In this document: in pieces, positions 8,213 to 18,357 of the stretch | How positions within the stretch are numbered: position 1 is the first letter of the stretch | Layout of the letters: each line of letters opens with the position of its first letter | Assembly: GCF_003917135.1 (NCBI RefSeq) | Contig: NZ_RPDI01000015.1 | Coordinates: forward strand, 1-64,000 | DNA from: Leucobacter chromiireducens | GTDB taxonomy: Bacteria; Actinomycetota; Actinomycetes; Actinomycetales; Microbacteriaceae | Length of the DNA: 64,000 nt | Direction of reading: 5' to 3' | Position numbers and translations under genes: made by a program | Notes under the pieces: model-generated | The model's input: only the letters and a program-made list of their open reading frames with translations | What the model was told of the DNA's origin: nothing | Databases searched by the model: none

Positions 8213-9117
8213 TACTCCGGCGTCACTTCGGTGCCGATTCCCCGCTCCGTGAAGATCTCGAGCAGCACCGAGTGCGGCTCGCGCCCGTCGATGATCGCCG
8301 CCTTCGAAACCCCGCCGCGCACCGCGTCGAGGCACGCGCGCATCTTGGGGATCATTCCCGATTCGAGCGACGGCAGCATCTCCTCGAGCTCCGTCGCCGA
8401 GATCGACGAGACGAGCGAGTCGCGGTCCGGCCAGTTCGCGTAGAGCCCGGCGACGTCGGTGAGGATGACGAGCTTCTCCGCCCCGAGCGCTGCGGCGAGC
8501 GCGCCGGCGGCCGCGTCGGCGTTGATGTTGAGCGAGTCGCCCGGCCGGTCCGCGTCTGGTGCGATCGAGGAGACCACGGGGATCAGGCCGGCTTCGAGCA
8601 GCGCGAGCACGGGCTCGACGCGCACGTCAACGACGTCGCCGACGAGCCCGAGATCGACGAGTTCGCCGTTCACCTCGATGGGCGGCCGGCGGCGGCCGAC
8701 GAAGAGCCCGGCGTCTTCTCCCGTGGTGCCGGCGGCGAGCGGGCCGTGCGCGTTGATCTCGTCGACGAGTTCGGGGTTCACCTTTCCGGTGAGCACCATG
8801 CGCACGACGTCCATGGTCTCCGGGGTGGTGACCCGGTAGCCGCCTTTGAACTCGCTCTCGATGCCGAGCCGCGCCAGCATCGCGTTGATCTGCGGGCCGC
8901 CGCCGTGCACGACGACGGGCCGGATCCCGGTGTGGCGCAGGTACACGACGTCCTCGGCGAAGGCCGCGAGCAGCGCGTCGTCGACCATCGCGTTGCCGCC
9001 GAACTTGATCACCATGATCGCGTCGCGGAACTTCTTGAGCCACGGCAGCGACTCGATCAGCACCTGCGCCTTTTCGGCCGCTTCGGTGTGGTCCATGGGG
9101 TCCAGTGTGGTGGTCAT
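8212..9117 (-). CDS. argB: Acetylglutamate kinase
   Basis: A 301-aa amino-acid kinase family member, step 2 of arginine synthesis (ATP-dependent phosphorylation of N-acetylglutamate). Visible motifs are IKFGGNAM near the N-terminus, [10 protein letters not shown], and [12 protein letters not shown] in the ATP-binding half. It lies 6 nt after argJ and overlaps the prepilin peptidase start. The N-terminal extension before the kinase core is typical of arginine-feedback-sensitive enzymes, but that property is inferred. Confidence 0.97.
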   Translation of the reverse strand: MTTTLDPMDHTEAAEKAQVLIESLPWLKKFRDAIMVIKFGGNAMVDDALLAAFAEDVVYLRHTGIRPVVVHGGGPQINAMLARLGIESEFKGGYRVTTPETMDVVRMVLTGKVNPELVDEINAHGPLAAGTTGEDAGLFVGRRRPPIEVNGELVDLGLVGDVVDVRVEPVLALLEAGLIPVVSSIAPDADRPGDSLNINADAAAGALAAALGAEKLVILTDVAGLYANWPDRDSLVSSISATELEEMLPSLESGMIPKMRACLDAVRGGVSKAAIIDGREPHSVLLEIFTERGIGTEVTPE

Positions 9118-9123
9118 GGTGTC

Positions 9124-10284
9124 CTAGCTCGAGTACGCGCTGTTCTCGTGCACGTAGTCGTGCGTGAGGTCGTTCGTGCGGATCGTCGCGCTGTGCGATC
9201 CGGCGAAGAGCTCGATCTCGACGTGGGTGCGGCGCGGCGTGAGGTCGCAGTCGTCGACGGGGCGGTCGGGGGCGCCGGCGTGGCAGAGGCGCACGCCGTT
9301 GAACGACACGTCGACCTGGTACGGGTCGAAGGCGGCGTCCGTGGTGCCGATCGCGGCGAGCACGCGACCCCAGTTGGGATCGTTGCCGAAGATCGCGGCC
9401 TTGAAGAGGTTGTTCCTCGCGACCGAGCGTCCCACCTCGACGGCGTCGGCCTCGCTCGCAGCCCCGCGCACCTCGATGTCGATGTCGTGGCTTGCCCCCT
9501 CGGCGTCGGTCTGGAGCTGCGCGGCCAGGCTGTCGCAGACCTGCACGAGCGCCGCGGCGAACTCTGCCTCGTCTGGCGTGACACCCGACGCCCCGCTCGC
9601 GAGCAGCGTGACCTGATCGTTCGTCGACATGCAGCCGTCGGAATCGAGCCGATCAAAGCTCGGCGCGGTGGCGCCGCGGAGCGCGCGATCCAGCGCAGCG
9701 TCATCGAGCACGGCGTCGGTGGTGATGACCACGAGCATCGTGGCGAGCCCCGGCGCGAGCATGCCAGCACCCTTCGCCATCGCGCCGATGGACCAGCCGG
9801 CCCCCGTGTGCACGGCGGTCTTCTCCACCGAGTCGGTCGTGAGGATCGCTGCGGGTGCGGTCGTGTCGTCCGCGGCGAGGCGCGCAACCAGTTCGGGCAC
9901 GTTCCCCACGATCTTGTCGCGGAATGCCTGGTCGCCGGTGCCGATGAGGCCGGTGGAGCAGACCAGGATCCGCTCTGCGGCGTCCGCGTCGCCCAGCTGC
10001 GCGGCAACCGCCTCGGCCGTGAGCCGCGTCGTCTCGTAGCCGAAGTCGCCCGTGAAGCAGTTCGCGCCACCCGAGTTCAGGATGATCGCCCGCGCCGGAC
10101 CGTTGTCCGCGACCTTTCGGCTCCAGAGGATCGGGTTGGCCTGCGCCCGGTTGCTCGTGAACACGACGGCGCTGGCCTGGGCCGGCCCGTCGTTGACCAC
10201 GAGTGCGAGGTCGGGCTTCCCCGTGCTCTTCAGGCCGACGGCGATGCCTGCCGAGCGGAAACCGGCTGGGGTGGTGACGGTCAC
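9124..10284 (-). CDS. argJ: Bifunctional glutamate N-acetyltransferase / N-acetylornithine acetyltransferase
   Basis: A 386-aa ArgJ. The autocleavage site is visible in GAGMLAPGLATML, where the Thr of ATML becomes the N-terminal nucleophile of the beta chain. The C-terminal NDLTHDYVHENSAYSS tail is characteristic. It recycles acetyl groups in arginine synthesis. The start is GTG at 10284 behind AAGGAG. It is the middle gene of argC-argJ-argB. Confidence 0.97.
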   Translation of the reverse strand: MTVTTPAGFRSAGIAVGLKSTGKPDLALVVNDGPAQASAVVFTSNRAQANPILWSRKVADNGPARAIILNSGGANCFTGDFGYETTRLTAEAVAAQLGDADAAERILVCSTGLIGTGDQAFRDKIVGNVPELVARLAADDTTAPAAILTTDSVEKTAVHTGAGWSIGAMAKGAGMLAPGLATMLVVITTDAVLDDAALDRALRGATAPSFDRLDSDGCMSTNDQVTLLASGASGVTPDEAEFAAALVQVCDSLAAQLQTDAEGASHDIDIEVRGAASEADAVEVGRSVARNNLFKAAIFGNDPNWGRVLAAIGTTDAAFDPYQVDVSFNGVRLCHAGAPDRPVDDCDLTPRRTHVEIELFAGSHSATIRTNDLTHDYVHENSAYSS

Positions 10285-10339
10285 GGTGTCTCCTTGGTGC
10301 CGCACGCGCGGCGAGTAGTGGATAGGACGTCTGGTGCGG

Positions 10340-11389
10340 TTACGGCGCGACGCCGTTAACGCTGAGCCCAGTGGTTTCTGGGAGGCCAAGCGCGATGTTC
10401 GCGGACTGAATTGCGGCGCCTGCGGTGCCCTTCGCGAGGTTGTCGAGTGCGGCGACCACCACAACGCGACCGGCGGCCTCGTCCACCGCGACGCCCATGA
10501 GGCAGGTGTTTGCCCCCAGCGTGTCGGCGGTGCGCGGGAACACGCCCTCCGGCAGCACGTGCACGAACGCCTCGTCGGCGTACGCGGTCTCCCACGCGGC
10601 ACGCACCTCGGCCGCCGTCACCCCGGGCGCGAGGCGGGCGGTCGATGTCGCGAGAATGCCGCGACTCATCGGCACGAGCACCGGGGTGAAGCTCAGCGTC
10701 ACCGCGGACGATGCGCCGGCCGCGCGGAGCGCCTGCTGGATCTCCGGAATGTGGCGGTGGCTGCCGCCAACAGCGTATGGGTTCGCGGTCCCCATGAGCT
10801 CCGCGCCCAGCAGGTGCGTCTTCGCGGCTTTGCCCGCGCCCGACGGGCCGACCGCGAGCACGCTCACGATGTCGGCGGGCTCGATGACCCCGGCCGCAAT
10901 GCCAGGCGCAAGGGAGAGCGCCACCGTCGAGGCGTTGCATCCCGGCGCGGCGATCCTGCTCGTGCCGACCAGCGCGTCGCGCTGTTTTCCGGCCCCGGCG
11001 ACGATCAGCTCGGGCACGCCGTACGTCCACGGCTCGTGGTGCTCCCCACCGTAGAACGCCGCCCAGTCCGCCGCGCTCGTCAGCCGGTGATCCGCACCGC
11101 AGTCCACCGCCAGCCGCACATCGGTGAGCTGGGCGGTCAGCTCCCCCGACGCGCCATGGGGCAGCGCGAAGAACACGATGTCGTGGCCGTCGAGGACCTC
11201 GGGCGTCGTGGCCTGCAGCGTGAGGTGCGCGAGTGAGCGCAGGTGCGGCTGCGATGCGATGAGCGGCTGGCCAGCGGTCGAGTGCCCGGTCACCGTTCGC
11301 ACCTCGAACTCCGGATGCCCCGCAAGCAGGCGGAGGATCTCGCCTCCGGCATAGCCCGATGCTCCCGCTACCGCCACGCTGTACGTCAT
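10340..11389 (-). CDS. argC: N-acetyl-gamma-glutamyl-phosphate reductase
   Basis: A 349-aa enzyme with an N-terminal Rossmann motif (GASGYAGGE) and the active-site Cys in AAPGCNAST. It reduces acetylglutamyl phosphate to the semialdehyde with NADPH. The ATG at 11389 follows AAAGGAGCG. It is the first gene of the argCJB operon. No ArgR-type operator is evident in the 150-nt upstream region. Confidence 0.97.
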   Translation of the reverse strand: MTYSVAVAGASGYAGGEILRLLAGHPEFEVRTVTGHSTAGQPLIASQPHLRSLAHLTLQATTPEVLDGHDIVFFALPHGASGELTAQLTDVRLAVDCGADHRLTSAADWAAFYGGEHHEPWTYGVPELIVAGAGKQRDALVGTSRIAAPGCNASTVALSLAPGIAAGVIEPADIVSVLAVGPSGAGKAAKTHLLGAELMGTANPYAVGGSHRHIPEIQQALRAAGASSAVTLSFTPVLVPMSRGILATSTARLAPGVTAAEVRAAWETAYADEAFVHVLPEGVFPRTADTLGANTCLMGVAVDEAAGRVVVVAALDNLAKGTAGAAIQSANIALGLPETTGLSVNGVAP

Positions 11390-11540
11390 CGACGCTCCTT
11401 TCGATTGCGCTCCCCCTATTCTGGCACCTCGCGGACGGCCGACGCGCTGTTCTCCACAGGCGAGCACGTCCATGATCCCGATCCGCGTCTGCCTGTGGAT
11501 AGCGTCTGCGCGGCCGCGCGATACCTGGCTGAATGGGGTC

Positions 11541-12944
11541 ATGTCTCCCAGCACCTCACTCCCAACGCCCGAAGCGGCGTCCGCCCAGCACCGCATCATC
11601 GACCGCGTGGAAGCGCTGGAGCGCGAGCAGCGCGCTCGCGATGCCGAGCGGATGTCGCTCCTCGCCGCGGCGCTCGCCGGCGCGCTCGACCCGGAGTCCG
11701 CGGAGGGCACCGGGGGCGGCCCCGCCGCGCCAGCTGCCAGGCGAGGCCCACCGACGTTTCGTCCCGGCATGCGTGAGCTGCGCTATCGCGCGCTCCGCGC
11801 CGAGATCGCGACCGTGCGGCAGCAGTCCGAGCGGTGCGTTGATGCCGAGCTCTCCGCCGCGCATGCACTCACCTCCCAGTACACGCGCACGCACGAGGCG
11901 CTCGGCGCTGGCGAGATCGCGCTGGATCACGCGATCGTGATCACGTCGGCTGGGACGACGATCGGGCCGGGCGACGACGCGGAGACCGTCGCGCGGCGCG
12001 GCGCATACGAGGCTGCCGTCGTCTCCGAGGCCACGCGCACCACCGCGCACCGGCTCCGCCCGATCGCCGCGCGGCTCGCCGCCCAGGTGTCGCCGCGCTC
12101 GCTCGCCGAGCAGCACACCGCCGCCCGCGAGCGCCGCAGCGTGAGACTCGTCGACCTGGAGAACGGGATGGCAGACCTCGTCGCACACCTCCCCCTCAGC
12201 GAGGCGCACGCGATCCACGATCGAGTGACCCGCATCGCCACCGCGGTGCGGCGCGCGCCGCAGGCGGCCGAGTCTGCGCAGCACGGCGCCGAGGAGCGCA
12301 GCCTCGACCAGCTCCGCGCGGACGCCCTCGCGGATCTCCTGCTCGCGGCGTCCCCGACCGGGCTCTTCGCCGGCAGCCCCGAGGAGGCGGTGCAGGCGCG
12401 GATCCAGCTGATTGTCCCCGCCCCGGTGCACGGCGACGCTGGCTCGCTCCCGCCGCCGCCCGAGCTCGTGGGGCGGGGCCTCGTCGACGGTGACACCGTC
12501 GGCAGTTTTCTGCTCAACGCCAGGTGGTGGGAACGGATCACCACCACGGCTGCCGGGGAGATCACCGCGATCGATCGGTACCGGCCGGGCGCCGCGCTCC
12601 GCAAGCTCCTCCGCGCGAGGGATCTCCACTGCCGCTTCCCGGGGTGCCGGGTGCCGGCACACCGCTGCGACATCGACCACACCATCGACTACACCAGGGG
12701 CGGCGCCACCGCGCAGGAGAACCTCGTGCACCTCTGCCGGGGGCATCACTCCGTGAAGCACCACACCGCCTGGCGCTCCACGCAGGCCCCCGACGGCACG
12801 CTCACCTGGGAGACCCCCACCGGGCGGAGGCGGGCAGAGCCGCCGCCGAGCCGGGTGCGCTTCGCGCGCCTCACGCTTCGGGAACCGCCGTCTGGCGCGG
12901 GGCCAGGCCCACGCCGGGCAGTCGAGACCGATGTTCCGTTCTGA
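11541..12944 (+). CDS. DUF222 / HNH endonuclease domain protein (13E12 repeat type)
   Basis: A 467-aa protein. The N-terminal two thirds are helical and Arg/Ala-rich, of the DUF222 type; the C-terminal domain is an HNH-like zinc nuclease motif with [25 protein letters not shown] and KHH. Such 13E12-type proteins are present in many copies in actinobacterial genomes; their role is not established. The start chosen (ATG 11541) has only a weak purine-rich upstream stretch; ATG 11472 is an alternative. It stands alone between divergent argC and convergent echA. Confidence 0.8.
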   Translation: MSPSTSLPTPEAASAQHRIIDRVEALEREQRARDAERMSLLAAALAGALDPESAEGTGGGPAAPAARRGPPTFRPGMRELRYRALRAEIATVRQQSERCVDAELSAAHALTSQYTRTHEALGAGEIALDHAIVITSAGTTIGPGDDAETVARRGAYEAAVVSEATRTTAHRLRPIAARLAAQVSPRSLAEQHTAARERRSVRLVDLENGMADLVAHLPLSEAHAIHDRVTRIATAVRRAPQAAESAQHGAEERSLDQLRADALADLLLAASPTGLFAGSPEEAVQARIQLIVPAPVHGDAGSLPPPPELVGRGLVDGDTVGSFLLNARWWERITTTAAGEITAIDRYRPGAALRKLLRARDLHCRFPGCRVPAHRCDIDHTIDYTRGGATAQENLVHLCRGHHSVKHHTAWRSTQAPDGTLTWETPTGRRRAEPPPSRVRFARLTLREPPSGAGPGPRRAVETDVPF

Positions 12945-12990
12945 GCGGGGCGCGCCGTGCCGGCCACGGTCGCGCAGCGCGCTCGGACGC

Positions 12991-13791
12991 CTAGCGGTGC
13001 GTGAAGTTCGCCTCGCGCTTCTCGGCGAACGCGCGCATGCCTTCCTTCTGGTCGTCGGTCGCGAACGCCGCGGCGAACGCGAGTCGCTCGAGCCGGAGCC
13101 CCTCGGAGAGCGGCACCTCCTGCGCGGCCTGCAGGGCATTCTTCGCGGCGTACAGCGCGAGCAACGACTTCGACGCGATCGTGTCGGCGAGCTTCGCGGC
13201 CTCGGCGAGCAGGTCATCGGTGGGCACCACCCGCGAGACGAGCCCGGAGCGCTCCGCCTCTTCGGCGCCCATCATCCGGCCGCTCAGCACCATCTCAGCG
13301 GCCTTGGCCTTGCCGATCGCGCGCGGCAGCCGCTGCGAGCCACCGAAGCCCGGCAGCACGCCCAGGTTGATTTCGGGCTGCCCGAACTTCGCCGACTCCG
13401 CGGCGAGGATGATGTCGCACATCATGGCGAGCTCGCAGCCGCCGCCGAGCGCGAACCCCGACACCGCGGCGACCACGGGCGTGCGCATCCGCTCGAAGCC
13501 CTCCCAGCTAAGGAACGCGCTGTTCACGAACATGTCCGAGAACCCGAGCTCTGCCATCTCCTTGATGTCGGCGCCCGCCGCGAACGCCCGTTCCGAGCCG
13601 GTGATCACGATGCACCCGATCTCGGGCGATGCGTCGAACTCGAGCGCCGCGTCGATGAGTTCCCCGACCAGCTGCCCGTTCAGCGCGTTCAGCGCGGCGG
13701 GCCGGTTCAGGGTGATCCACCCCACTCGCCCCCGGACCTCGGTGAGTACGGTGCGGTCAGCTGTGCTCTCGGCCTTCGCAGTCTGAGTCAT
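12991..13791 (-). CDS. Enoyl-CoA hydratase
   Basis: A 266-aa crotonase-fold protein. The substrate loop is [10 protein letters not shown], the oxyanion hole residues lie in [10 protein letters not shown] and [11 protein letters not shown], and the catalytic Glu pair (CELAM and [10 protein letters not shown]) is intact, which favours a true hydratase over an inactive homologue. It acts in fatty-acid or amino-acid beta-oxidation in the cytoplasm. It is separated by 147 nt from the propionate operon downstream of prpC and has its own -10 candidate. The physiological substrate is unknown. Confidence 0.9.
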   Translation of the reverse strand: MTQTAKAESTADRTVLTEVRGRVGWITLNRPAALNALNGQLVGELIDAALEFDASPEIGCIVITGSERAFAAGADIKEMAELGFSDMFVNSAFLSWEGFERMRTPVVAAVSGFALGGGCELAMMCDIILAAESAKFGQPEINLGVLPGFGGSQRLPRAIGKAKAAEMVLSGRMMGAEEAERSGLVSRVVPTDDLLAEAAKLADTIASKSLLALYAAKNALQAAQEVPLSEGLRLERLAFAAAFATDDQKEGMRAFAEKREANFTHR

Positions 13792-13852
13792 GGTGTTCGC
13801 CCTCTCTCGGATCTCGGGGCCGGATCGCAGCCCCACGCTGGGTGTCACCCCA

Positions 13853-13858
13853 ACGCTA
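13853..13858 (-). promoter_or_regulatory. -10 candidate (TAGCGT) of the enoyl-CoA hydratase gene
   Basis: TAGCGT lies about 62 nt upstream of the ATG on the minus strand, in the 147-nt gap between prpC and the hydratase gene. Confidence 0.35.
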
Positions 13859-13938
13859 CAAGCTCGACCACCGACGCGTCACGTCACCCTGCACACCGCA
13901 GCCCAGCCCCGCCGTGCGGAAGGGCGGCGACGCGGGAT

Positions 13939-15063
13939 TCACGCCACGTGGCGCTCCGCGGGGCCGACGTAGGCGGAGAGCGGGCGGATCAGCGCGTTCG
14001 ATGCCGCCTGCTCCATGATGTGCGCGGTCCACCCGGTCACCCGAGCCGCGACGAACAGCGGCGTGAAGATCTCCGTGTCAAAGCCCAGCAGGTGGTACGC
14101 GGGACCGGACGGGTAGTCGAGGTTCGGGAAGATCCCCTTGCGCGCAACGAACTCGGTCTCGAGCGCGGCGTACAGCTCTGCGAGGTCGTCGCGCCCGTGC
14201 TCCGCGAGCAGCAGTTGGAGCGCCGCGTGCATGGTCGGGACGCGCGAGTCGCCGTGCTTGTAGACGCGGTGCCCGAATCCCATGATCTTCCGCTTTTCAG
14301 CGATCGCCCGGTCGAGCCAGGGCACCACATTCTCGGCGCTCCCGATCTCCTCGAGCACGTGCATCACCGCCTCGTTCGCGCCGCCGTGCAGCGGACCCTT
14401 CAGCGCGCCGATCGCGCCGACCACCGCCGAGTACATGTCGGACGTGGTCGACGCGATCACCCGCGCGGTGAACGTCGAGGCGTTGAACGAGTGCTCCGCG
14501 TAGAGCACAAGGGAGATGCGAAACACGTCAACGGCCGCGTCAGACGGCAGCTCACCGAAGGTCATCCAGAGGAAGTTCCGCGCGTAGTCCAGGTCGTCGC
14601 GCGGCGGGACGAGCGGCAGCCCGCGCCGGCGACGCTGCACCGCGGCGACGATCGTTGGCAGCTGCGCGAACAGGTACTCCGCGCGACCCAGATCGAGCGT
14701 GCGGTCGGTCCAGCCGCCATCCCGATGGAGCGTGTGATCGAACGCGCCGAGCTGGCTCACCGCGGTGCGCACGAGATCCATCGGGTGCGCGTCGGCCGGC
14801 ATCGTGTCCAGGAGCTCGCGCGTGCGCGGGTCGAGCGGGCGCAGCGCGCGCTCGCGGCGCTCGAACTCGGCGAGCTGCTCGGCGCCCGGCAACTCGCCAT
14901 GCCACAGCAGGAGGGCCACCGCCTCGAACGACTGCGACGCGGCGAGCTCCTGCACCGGATACCCCCGGTAGAGCAGGCTGTTCGTCTCGGGGTTGACCTT
15001 CGAGACCGCCGTCTCATCGACGACGACCCCGGCGAGGCCCTTCTTGATTTCCGTGTCAGACAT
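13939..15063 (-). CDS. prpC: 2-methylcitrate synthase / citrate synthase II
   Basis: A 374-aa small-type citrate synthase with GPLHGGANEAV, MGFGHRVYKHGDSR and PNLDYPSGP motifs. Its place in the prpD-prpB-prpC operon assigns it to propionyl-CoA plus oxaloacetate condensation. The ATG at 15063 follows CAAAGGAGC. It differs from the 432-aa GltA by lacking the N-terminal extension. Enzymes of this class often also make citrate. Confidence 0.94.
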   Translation of the reverse strand: MSDTEIKKGLAGVVVDETAVSKVNPETNSLLYRGYPVQELAASQSFEAVALLLWHGELPGAEQLAEFERRERALRPLDPRTRELLDTMPADAHPMDLVRTAVSQLGAFDHTLHRDGGWTDRTLDLGRAEYLFAQLPTIVAAVQRRRRGLPLVPPRDDLDYARNFLWMTFGELPSDAAVDVFRISLVLYAEHSFNASTFTARVIASTTSDMYSAVVGAIGALKGPLHGGANEAVMHVLEEIGSAENVVPWLDRAIAEKRKIMGFGHRVYKHGDSRVPTMHAALQLLLAEHGRDDLAELYAALETEFVARKGIFPNLDYPSGPAYHLLGFDTEIFTPLFVAARVTGWTAHIMEQAASNALIRPLSAYVGPAERHVA

Positions 15064-15112
15064 GGTCGCTCCTTTGCGAAGTGTGTCGGGCTGGTGCTGG
15101 TGGGACCGGGTG

Positions 15113-16024
15113 CTAGCGCTCCACCTCGAAGTTGAACACGCTCGTGTCGAACTGGGTGTACCCCTCGTAGTCGACGAGCTCGTAGAGCTCGGCACGGTGC
15201 TGCATCTCGTCGAGCTTGCCGGTGAGGTGCCCCTCCGCGTTCAGCGTGTCGAGCGCCCGCTCGGTCGCCCCCATCGCGATCCTGAGCATCGACACCGGCC
15301 AGATCACGAGGTTCACGCCGACGTCGGCGAGCTGCTGCACGCTGAACAGCTCGCTCTTGCCGAACTCGGTCATGTTCGCGAGGATCGGCACGTCGACGGC
15401 CGCGCGCACGGCCGCAAACTCGGCGAGCGTGCGCATCGCCTCGGGGAAGATCGCGTCGGCGCCAGCGTCGACGAGCGCCCGCGCACGGTCAACCGCTGCG
15501 GTAAGACCGGCGTCCCCCTGGGCGGTGGCGCGAATGTCGGTGCGCGCCATCACCAGGAAATCGGGATCGCGGCGCGCGTCGACCGCTGCCCGGATCCGCT
15601 TCAGCGCGGTCGCCTCGTCCACCACCGTCTTGCCGTCCAGGTGGCCGCAGCGCTTGGGGTTCACCTGGTCCTCGATGTGCGCGCCGGCGAGGCCGGCGTC
15701 CTCGAGGGTCTGGATCGTGCGCGCCACATTCATCGGCTCGCCGAAGCCCGTGTCGGCGTCGACGAGTGCCGGCAGTTCGGTCATCCTGGCGATCTGCTGC
15801 GCGCGGCCGGCCACCTCAGTGAGCGTGGTGAGCCCGATATCGGGGAGTCCGAGATCGGCAGAGAGCACCGCGCCGGAAATGTAGACCCCGTCGAAGCCTT
15901 TCCGCTCGATCAAGCGCGCCGAGAGCGGGTTGAACGCGCCGGGGAAGCGGAGCAGCTCGCCGCTCGCGAGGCGCGCTCGGAACGCGCGGCGCTTCTCGGC
16001 CGGGGTCGACTTCGCGTAGAGCAT
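15113..16024 (-). CDS. prpB: 2-methylisocitrate lyase
   Basis: A 303-aa member of the PEP mutase/isocitrate lyase superfamily. The catalytic-loop motif NPKRCGHLDGK and the metal-binding VDADTGFGE segment are present. It splits 2-methylisocitrate into pyruvate and succinate. The start codon shares one base with the prpD stop (TGATG), so the two are coupled. Confidence 0.95.
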   Translation of the reverse strand: MLYAKSTPAEKRRAFRARLASGELLRFPGAFNPLSARLIERKGFDGVYISGAVLSADLGLPDIGLTTLTEVAGRAQQIARMTELPALVDADTGFGEPMNVARTIQTLEDAGLAGAHIEDQVNPKRCGHLDGKTVVDEATALKRIRAAVDARRDPDFLVMARTDIRATAQGDAGLTAAVDRARALVDAGADAIFPEAMRTLAEFAAVRAAVDVPILANMTEFGKSELFSVQQLADVGVNLVIWPVSMLRIAMGATERALDTLNAEGHLTGKLDEMQHRAELYELVDYEGYTQFDTSVFNFEVER

Positions 16025-17556
16025 CAGAACAGTCCCTTCGGTGCGGCGGCAAGATCGATCACGCCGGGTTTCGCGACGATGCCGAGCTCGCGCACCTCCG
16101 CGGCGCTGAGCTCCGGCAGGCGCTGCACGAGCGCGAGGAAACGCTCCACCTCGGCGTCGGCGAGCACGGGAGCCGCGAGCGTGCGGAACTTCGCGATGTA
16201 GTGCTCGCGCGCGAACGGGCGTGCCCCGAGCGGGTGCGCGTCGGCGACCGCGATCTCGTCGACGATCCGCTCCCCCGAGCTCAGCTCGATCTCGACGCGG
16301 CCGCCGAACGCTTTCTCCTTCGGGTCCTCGGAGTGGTACCGGCGGGTCCACTCGGCGTCCTCGGCCGTGGTGACCTTGTGCCAGAGCGCCACCGTGTCGG
16401 CGCGGCCAGCGCGCTCCGGCGTGTACGAGTCGACGTGGTGCCAGCCGCCGTCCTGCAGCGCCACCGCGAAGATGTACGGGATCGAGTGGTCGAGCGTCTC
16501 GCGCGAGGCCGTCGGGTCGTACTTCTGCGGGTCGTTCGCGCCGGAGCCGATCACGAAGTGCGTGTGGTGGCTCGTGTGCAGCACGATGCTCGCGATGTTC
16601 GCCGGGTCGGCGAGCTCGGGGTGCTCCGAGCCCAGGCGCCTGGCGAGATCGATCCACGCCTGCGCCTGGTACTCCGCGGAGTGCTCCTTCGTGTAGCTGT
16701 CGAGAATCGCGCGCTTGGGTTCGCCAGTGGCGGGCAGCGGCACCTCGTAGCTCGCGTCGGGGCCATCGAGCAGCCACGCGATGACCCCGTCCTCCCCCTC
16801 GTAGATCGGGCTCGGCGAGGTCTGGCCGCGCATCGCTCGGTCGACGGCCTCGACCGCCATCTTGCCGGCGAACGCCGGGGCGTGGGCCTTCCACGTGGAG
16901 ATCTCGCCCTTGCGCGACTGCCGCGTCGCCGTCGTCGTGTGGAGCGCCTGCGCAACCGCCTGCGCGATCGTCACGGTCCCGAGCCCGAGCAGCGTGCCGA
17001 TGCCGGCGGCAGCCGACGGCCCGAGGTGGGCAACGTGGTCGATCTTGTGACGATGCAGGCAGATCGCGCGGACCAGATCCATCTGGATCTCGTAGCCGGT
17101 CGCGATCCCGCGCACGAGCGCGCGCCCGTCAGCCCCGACGTGCTGGGCGACCGCGAGGATCGGCGGGATGTTGTCGCCCGGGTGGGAGTACTCCGCCGCG
17201 AGGAACGTGTCGTGGTAGTCGAGCTCGCGCACCGCGACCCCGTTGGCCCACGCCGCCCACTCGGGGCTCGTCAGGTGGGCCGCGCTGGCCGCGAGGCCAA
17301 AGATCGACGCGCCGGCACCGCCAGAGGACACCGGATGCGCGAGCGCCTGCGCCCGCGCCGCGACGATCGGCCCGCGGGTGAGCGACGCCGCGGCGACCGC
17401 AGCATTGTCGATGATGCGGTTGATGACCATGTCGGTCACCTCGGGATCGACCGCGACGGGATCGACCGCGACCTCCGCGATCTTCCAGGCGAGCTGCTCC
17501 GTGCTGGGCAGTGGCTCCTCACTGCGGTAGACGCGAACGTGGTGCGAAACGGTCAT
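16024..17556 (-). CDS. prpD: 2-methylcitrate dehydratase (MmgE/PrpD family)
   Basis: A 510-aa MmgE/PrpD family protein. The [25 protein letters not shown] and [14 protein letters not shown] segments are typical of PrpD. It dehydrates 2-methylcitrate in the methylcitrate cycle. The start overlaps the gntR stop by 4 nt (ATGA), so the regulator and enzymes share one transcript. Confidence 0.95.
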   Translation of the reverse strand: MTVSHHVRVYRSEEPLPSTEQLAWKIAEVAVDPVAVDPEVTDMVINRIIDNAAVAAASLTRGPIVAARAQALAHPVSSGGAGASIFGLAASAAHLTSPEWAAWANGVAVRELDYHDTFLAAEYSHPGDNIPPILAVAQHVGADGRALVRGIATGYEIQMDLVRAICLHRHKIDHVAHLGPSAAAGIGTLLGLGTVTIAQAVAQALHTTTATRQSRKGEISTWKAHAPAFAGKMAVEAVDRAMRGQTSPSPIYEGEDGVIAWLLDGPDASYEVPLPATGEPKRAILDSYTKEHSAEYQAQAWIDLARRLGSEHPELADPANIASIVLHTSHHTHFVIGSGANDPQKYDPTASRETLDHSIPYIFAVALQDGGWHHVDSYTPERAGRADTVALWHKVTTAEDAEWTRRYHSEDPKEKAFGGRVEIELSSGERIVDEIAVADAHPLGARPFAREHYIAKFRTLAAPVLADAEVERFLALVQRLPELSAAEVRELGIVAKPGVIDLAAAPKGLF

Positions 17557-18239
17557 CGTGAAGCTCCTTCGGTGGCGGTGTGGCGTTCCGTGCTCGGCGG
17601 CACTGCCGCCTCGTCGATGGCCGCGAGTATCGCGGCAAGGGCGCGGTGGAGGTGGACGTGCGTGGCGTGCGCCGCGAGATCCGGATCGCGCTGCGCGATC
17701 GCCTGGGCGATGAGCGCGTGCTCGCGCACGGACGCGTGCAGCCGTTCCGCGTTGTCGCGGGCGAGCCGTCTGGCCCGCGCGAGGTGCGCGCGGATGGGGC
17801 GAAGCGCGTGCGTGAGGTAGTCGTTCGCAACGGCCTCGTCGATCGCCGCATCAAAACGCGAGATCAGCGCGTAATAGTCGTCGGTCTCGCTCGCGCCGGA
17901 CTCGGGGTGCGCCGCGAGGAAGTCGGCGGCGAGCGCGCTGAACACGGCGCTGTCGCCGCGCTGCGCTGCGAGCCGCGCGGCGCTCTCCTCGAGCGCGCGG
18001 CGCACCTCGAACAGTCGCCGGATGTGCACCGCGTCGAAGCCGGAGACCACGAGCACTCGCGCGGACTGCTGCTGCACGAGCCCGTCAGCGAGGAGCCGAG
18101 CGATGGCCTCGCGCATCGGCGTGCGGCTGACGCCGAGGCGGGCGGCCTGCTCGACCTCCCCGATCACGGCACCCGGGGCGAGCGAACCGCCCTGAATCTC
18201 CTCGACCAGCCCCTGATAGGCCCGCTCGCTTGCGCGCAT
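17553..18239 (-). CDS. GntR/FCD-family regulator of the prp operon
   Basis: A 228-aa regulator with an N-terminal winged helix-turn-helix (about residues 6-70, with [20 protein letters not shown]) and a C-terminal FCD ligand-binding domain (about 80-220) that carries metal-ligand candidates in [18 protein letters not shown] and [11 protein letters not shown] regulators respond to organic acids. It is the first gene of gntR-prpD-prpB-prpC, so autoregulation by a methylcitrate-cycle acid is the likely mode. The ATG follows GGAGGAGG. Two matching palindromes lie upstream. Confidence 0.9.
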   Translation of the reverse strand: MRASERAYQGLVEEIQGGSLAPGAVIGEVEQAARLGVSRTPMREAIARLLADGLVQQQSARVLVVSGFDAVHIRRLFEVRRALEESAARLAAQRGDSAVFSALAADFLAAHPESGASETDDYYALISRFDAAIDEAVANDYLTHALRPIRAHLARARRLARDNAERLHASVREHALIAQAIAQRDPDLAAHATHVHLHRALAAILAAIDEAAVPPSTERHTATEGASR

Positions 18240-18262
18240 CTTCGCCTCCTCCGCTTCGCCTT

Positions 18263-18291
18263 AATGTATACATAAATCCGGAACGAGGCAA
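18263..18291 (-). promoter_or_regulatory. Promoter of the gntR-prpDBC operon
   Basis: On the minus strand TTGCCT (18286-18291), a 17-nt spacer and TACATT (18263-18268) precede the GGAGGAGG ribosome binding site. The proximal operator overlaps the -10, as expected for repression. Confidence 0.6.
18264..18273. promoter_or_regulatory. GntR operator O1 (ATGTATACAT)
   Basis: A perfect 10-nt palindrome overlapping the -10 of the prp operon. The TGTATAC core matches the kind of site bound by FCD-type GntR regulators. The assignment to the adjacent regulator is inferred from position. Confidence 0.65.
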
Positions 18292-18313
18292 GCTCTACGC
18301 CGAATCCAACGAT

Positions 18314-18327
18314 TTATGTATACGTAA
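18314..18327. promoter_or_regulatory. GntR operator O2 (TTATGTATACGTAA)
   Basis: A near-perfect 14-nt palindrome (six of seven pairs) sharing the ATGTATAC core of O1. Its centre is 52 bp from O1, close to five helical turns. Confidence 0.6.
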
Positions 18328-18357
18328 TGCGGGAGGGGGCACCGCCTCAGGCGCGCG

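Noticed and set aside
11541-12944. Transposon or intein HNH endonuclease
   Set aside because: DUF222/HNH proteins of the 13E12 type are stand-alone chromosomal genes; no terminal repeats, integrase or target duplication flank it.
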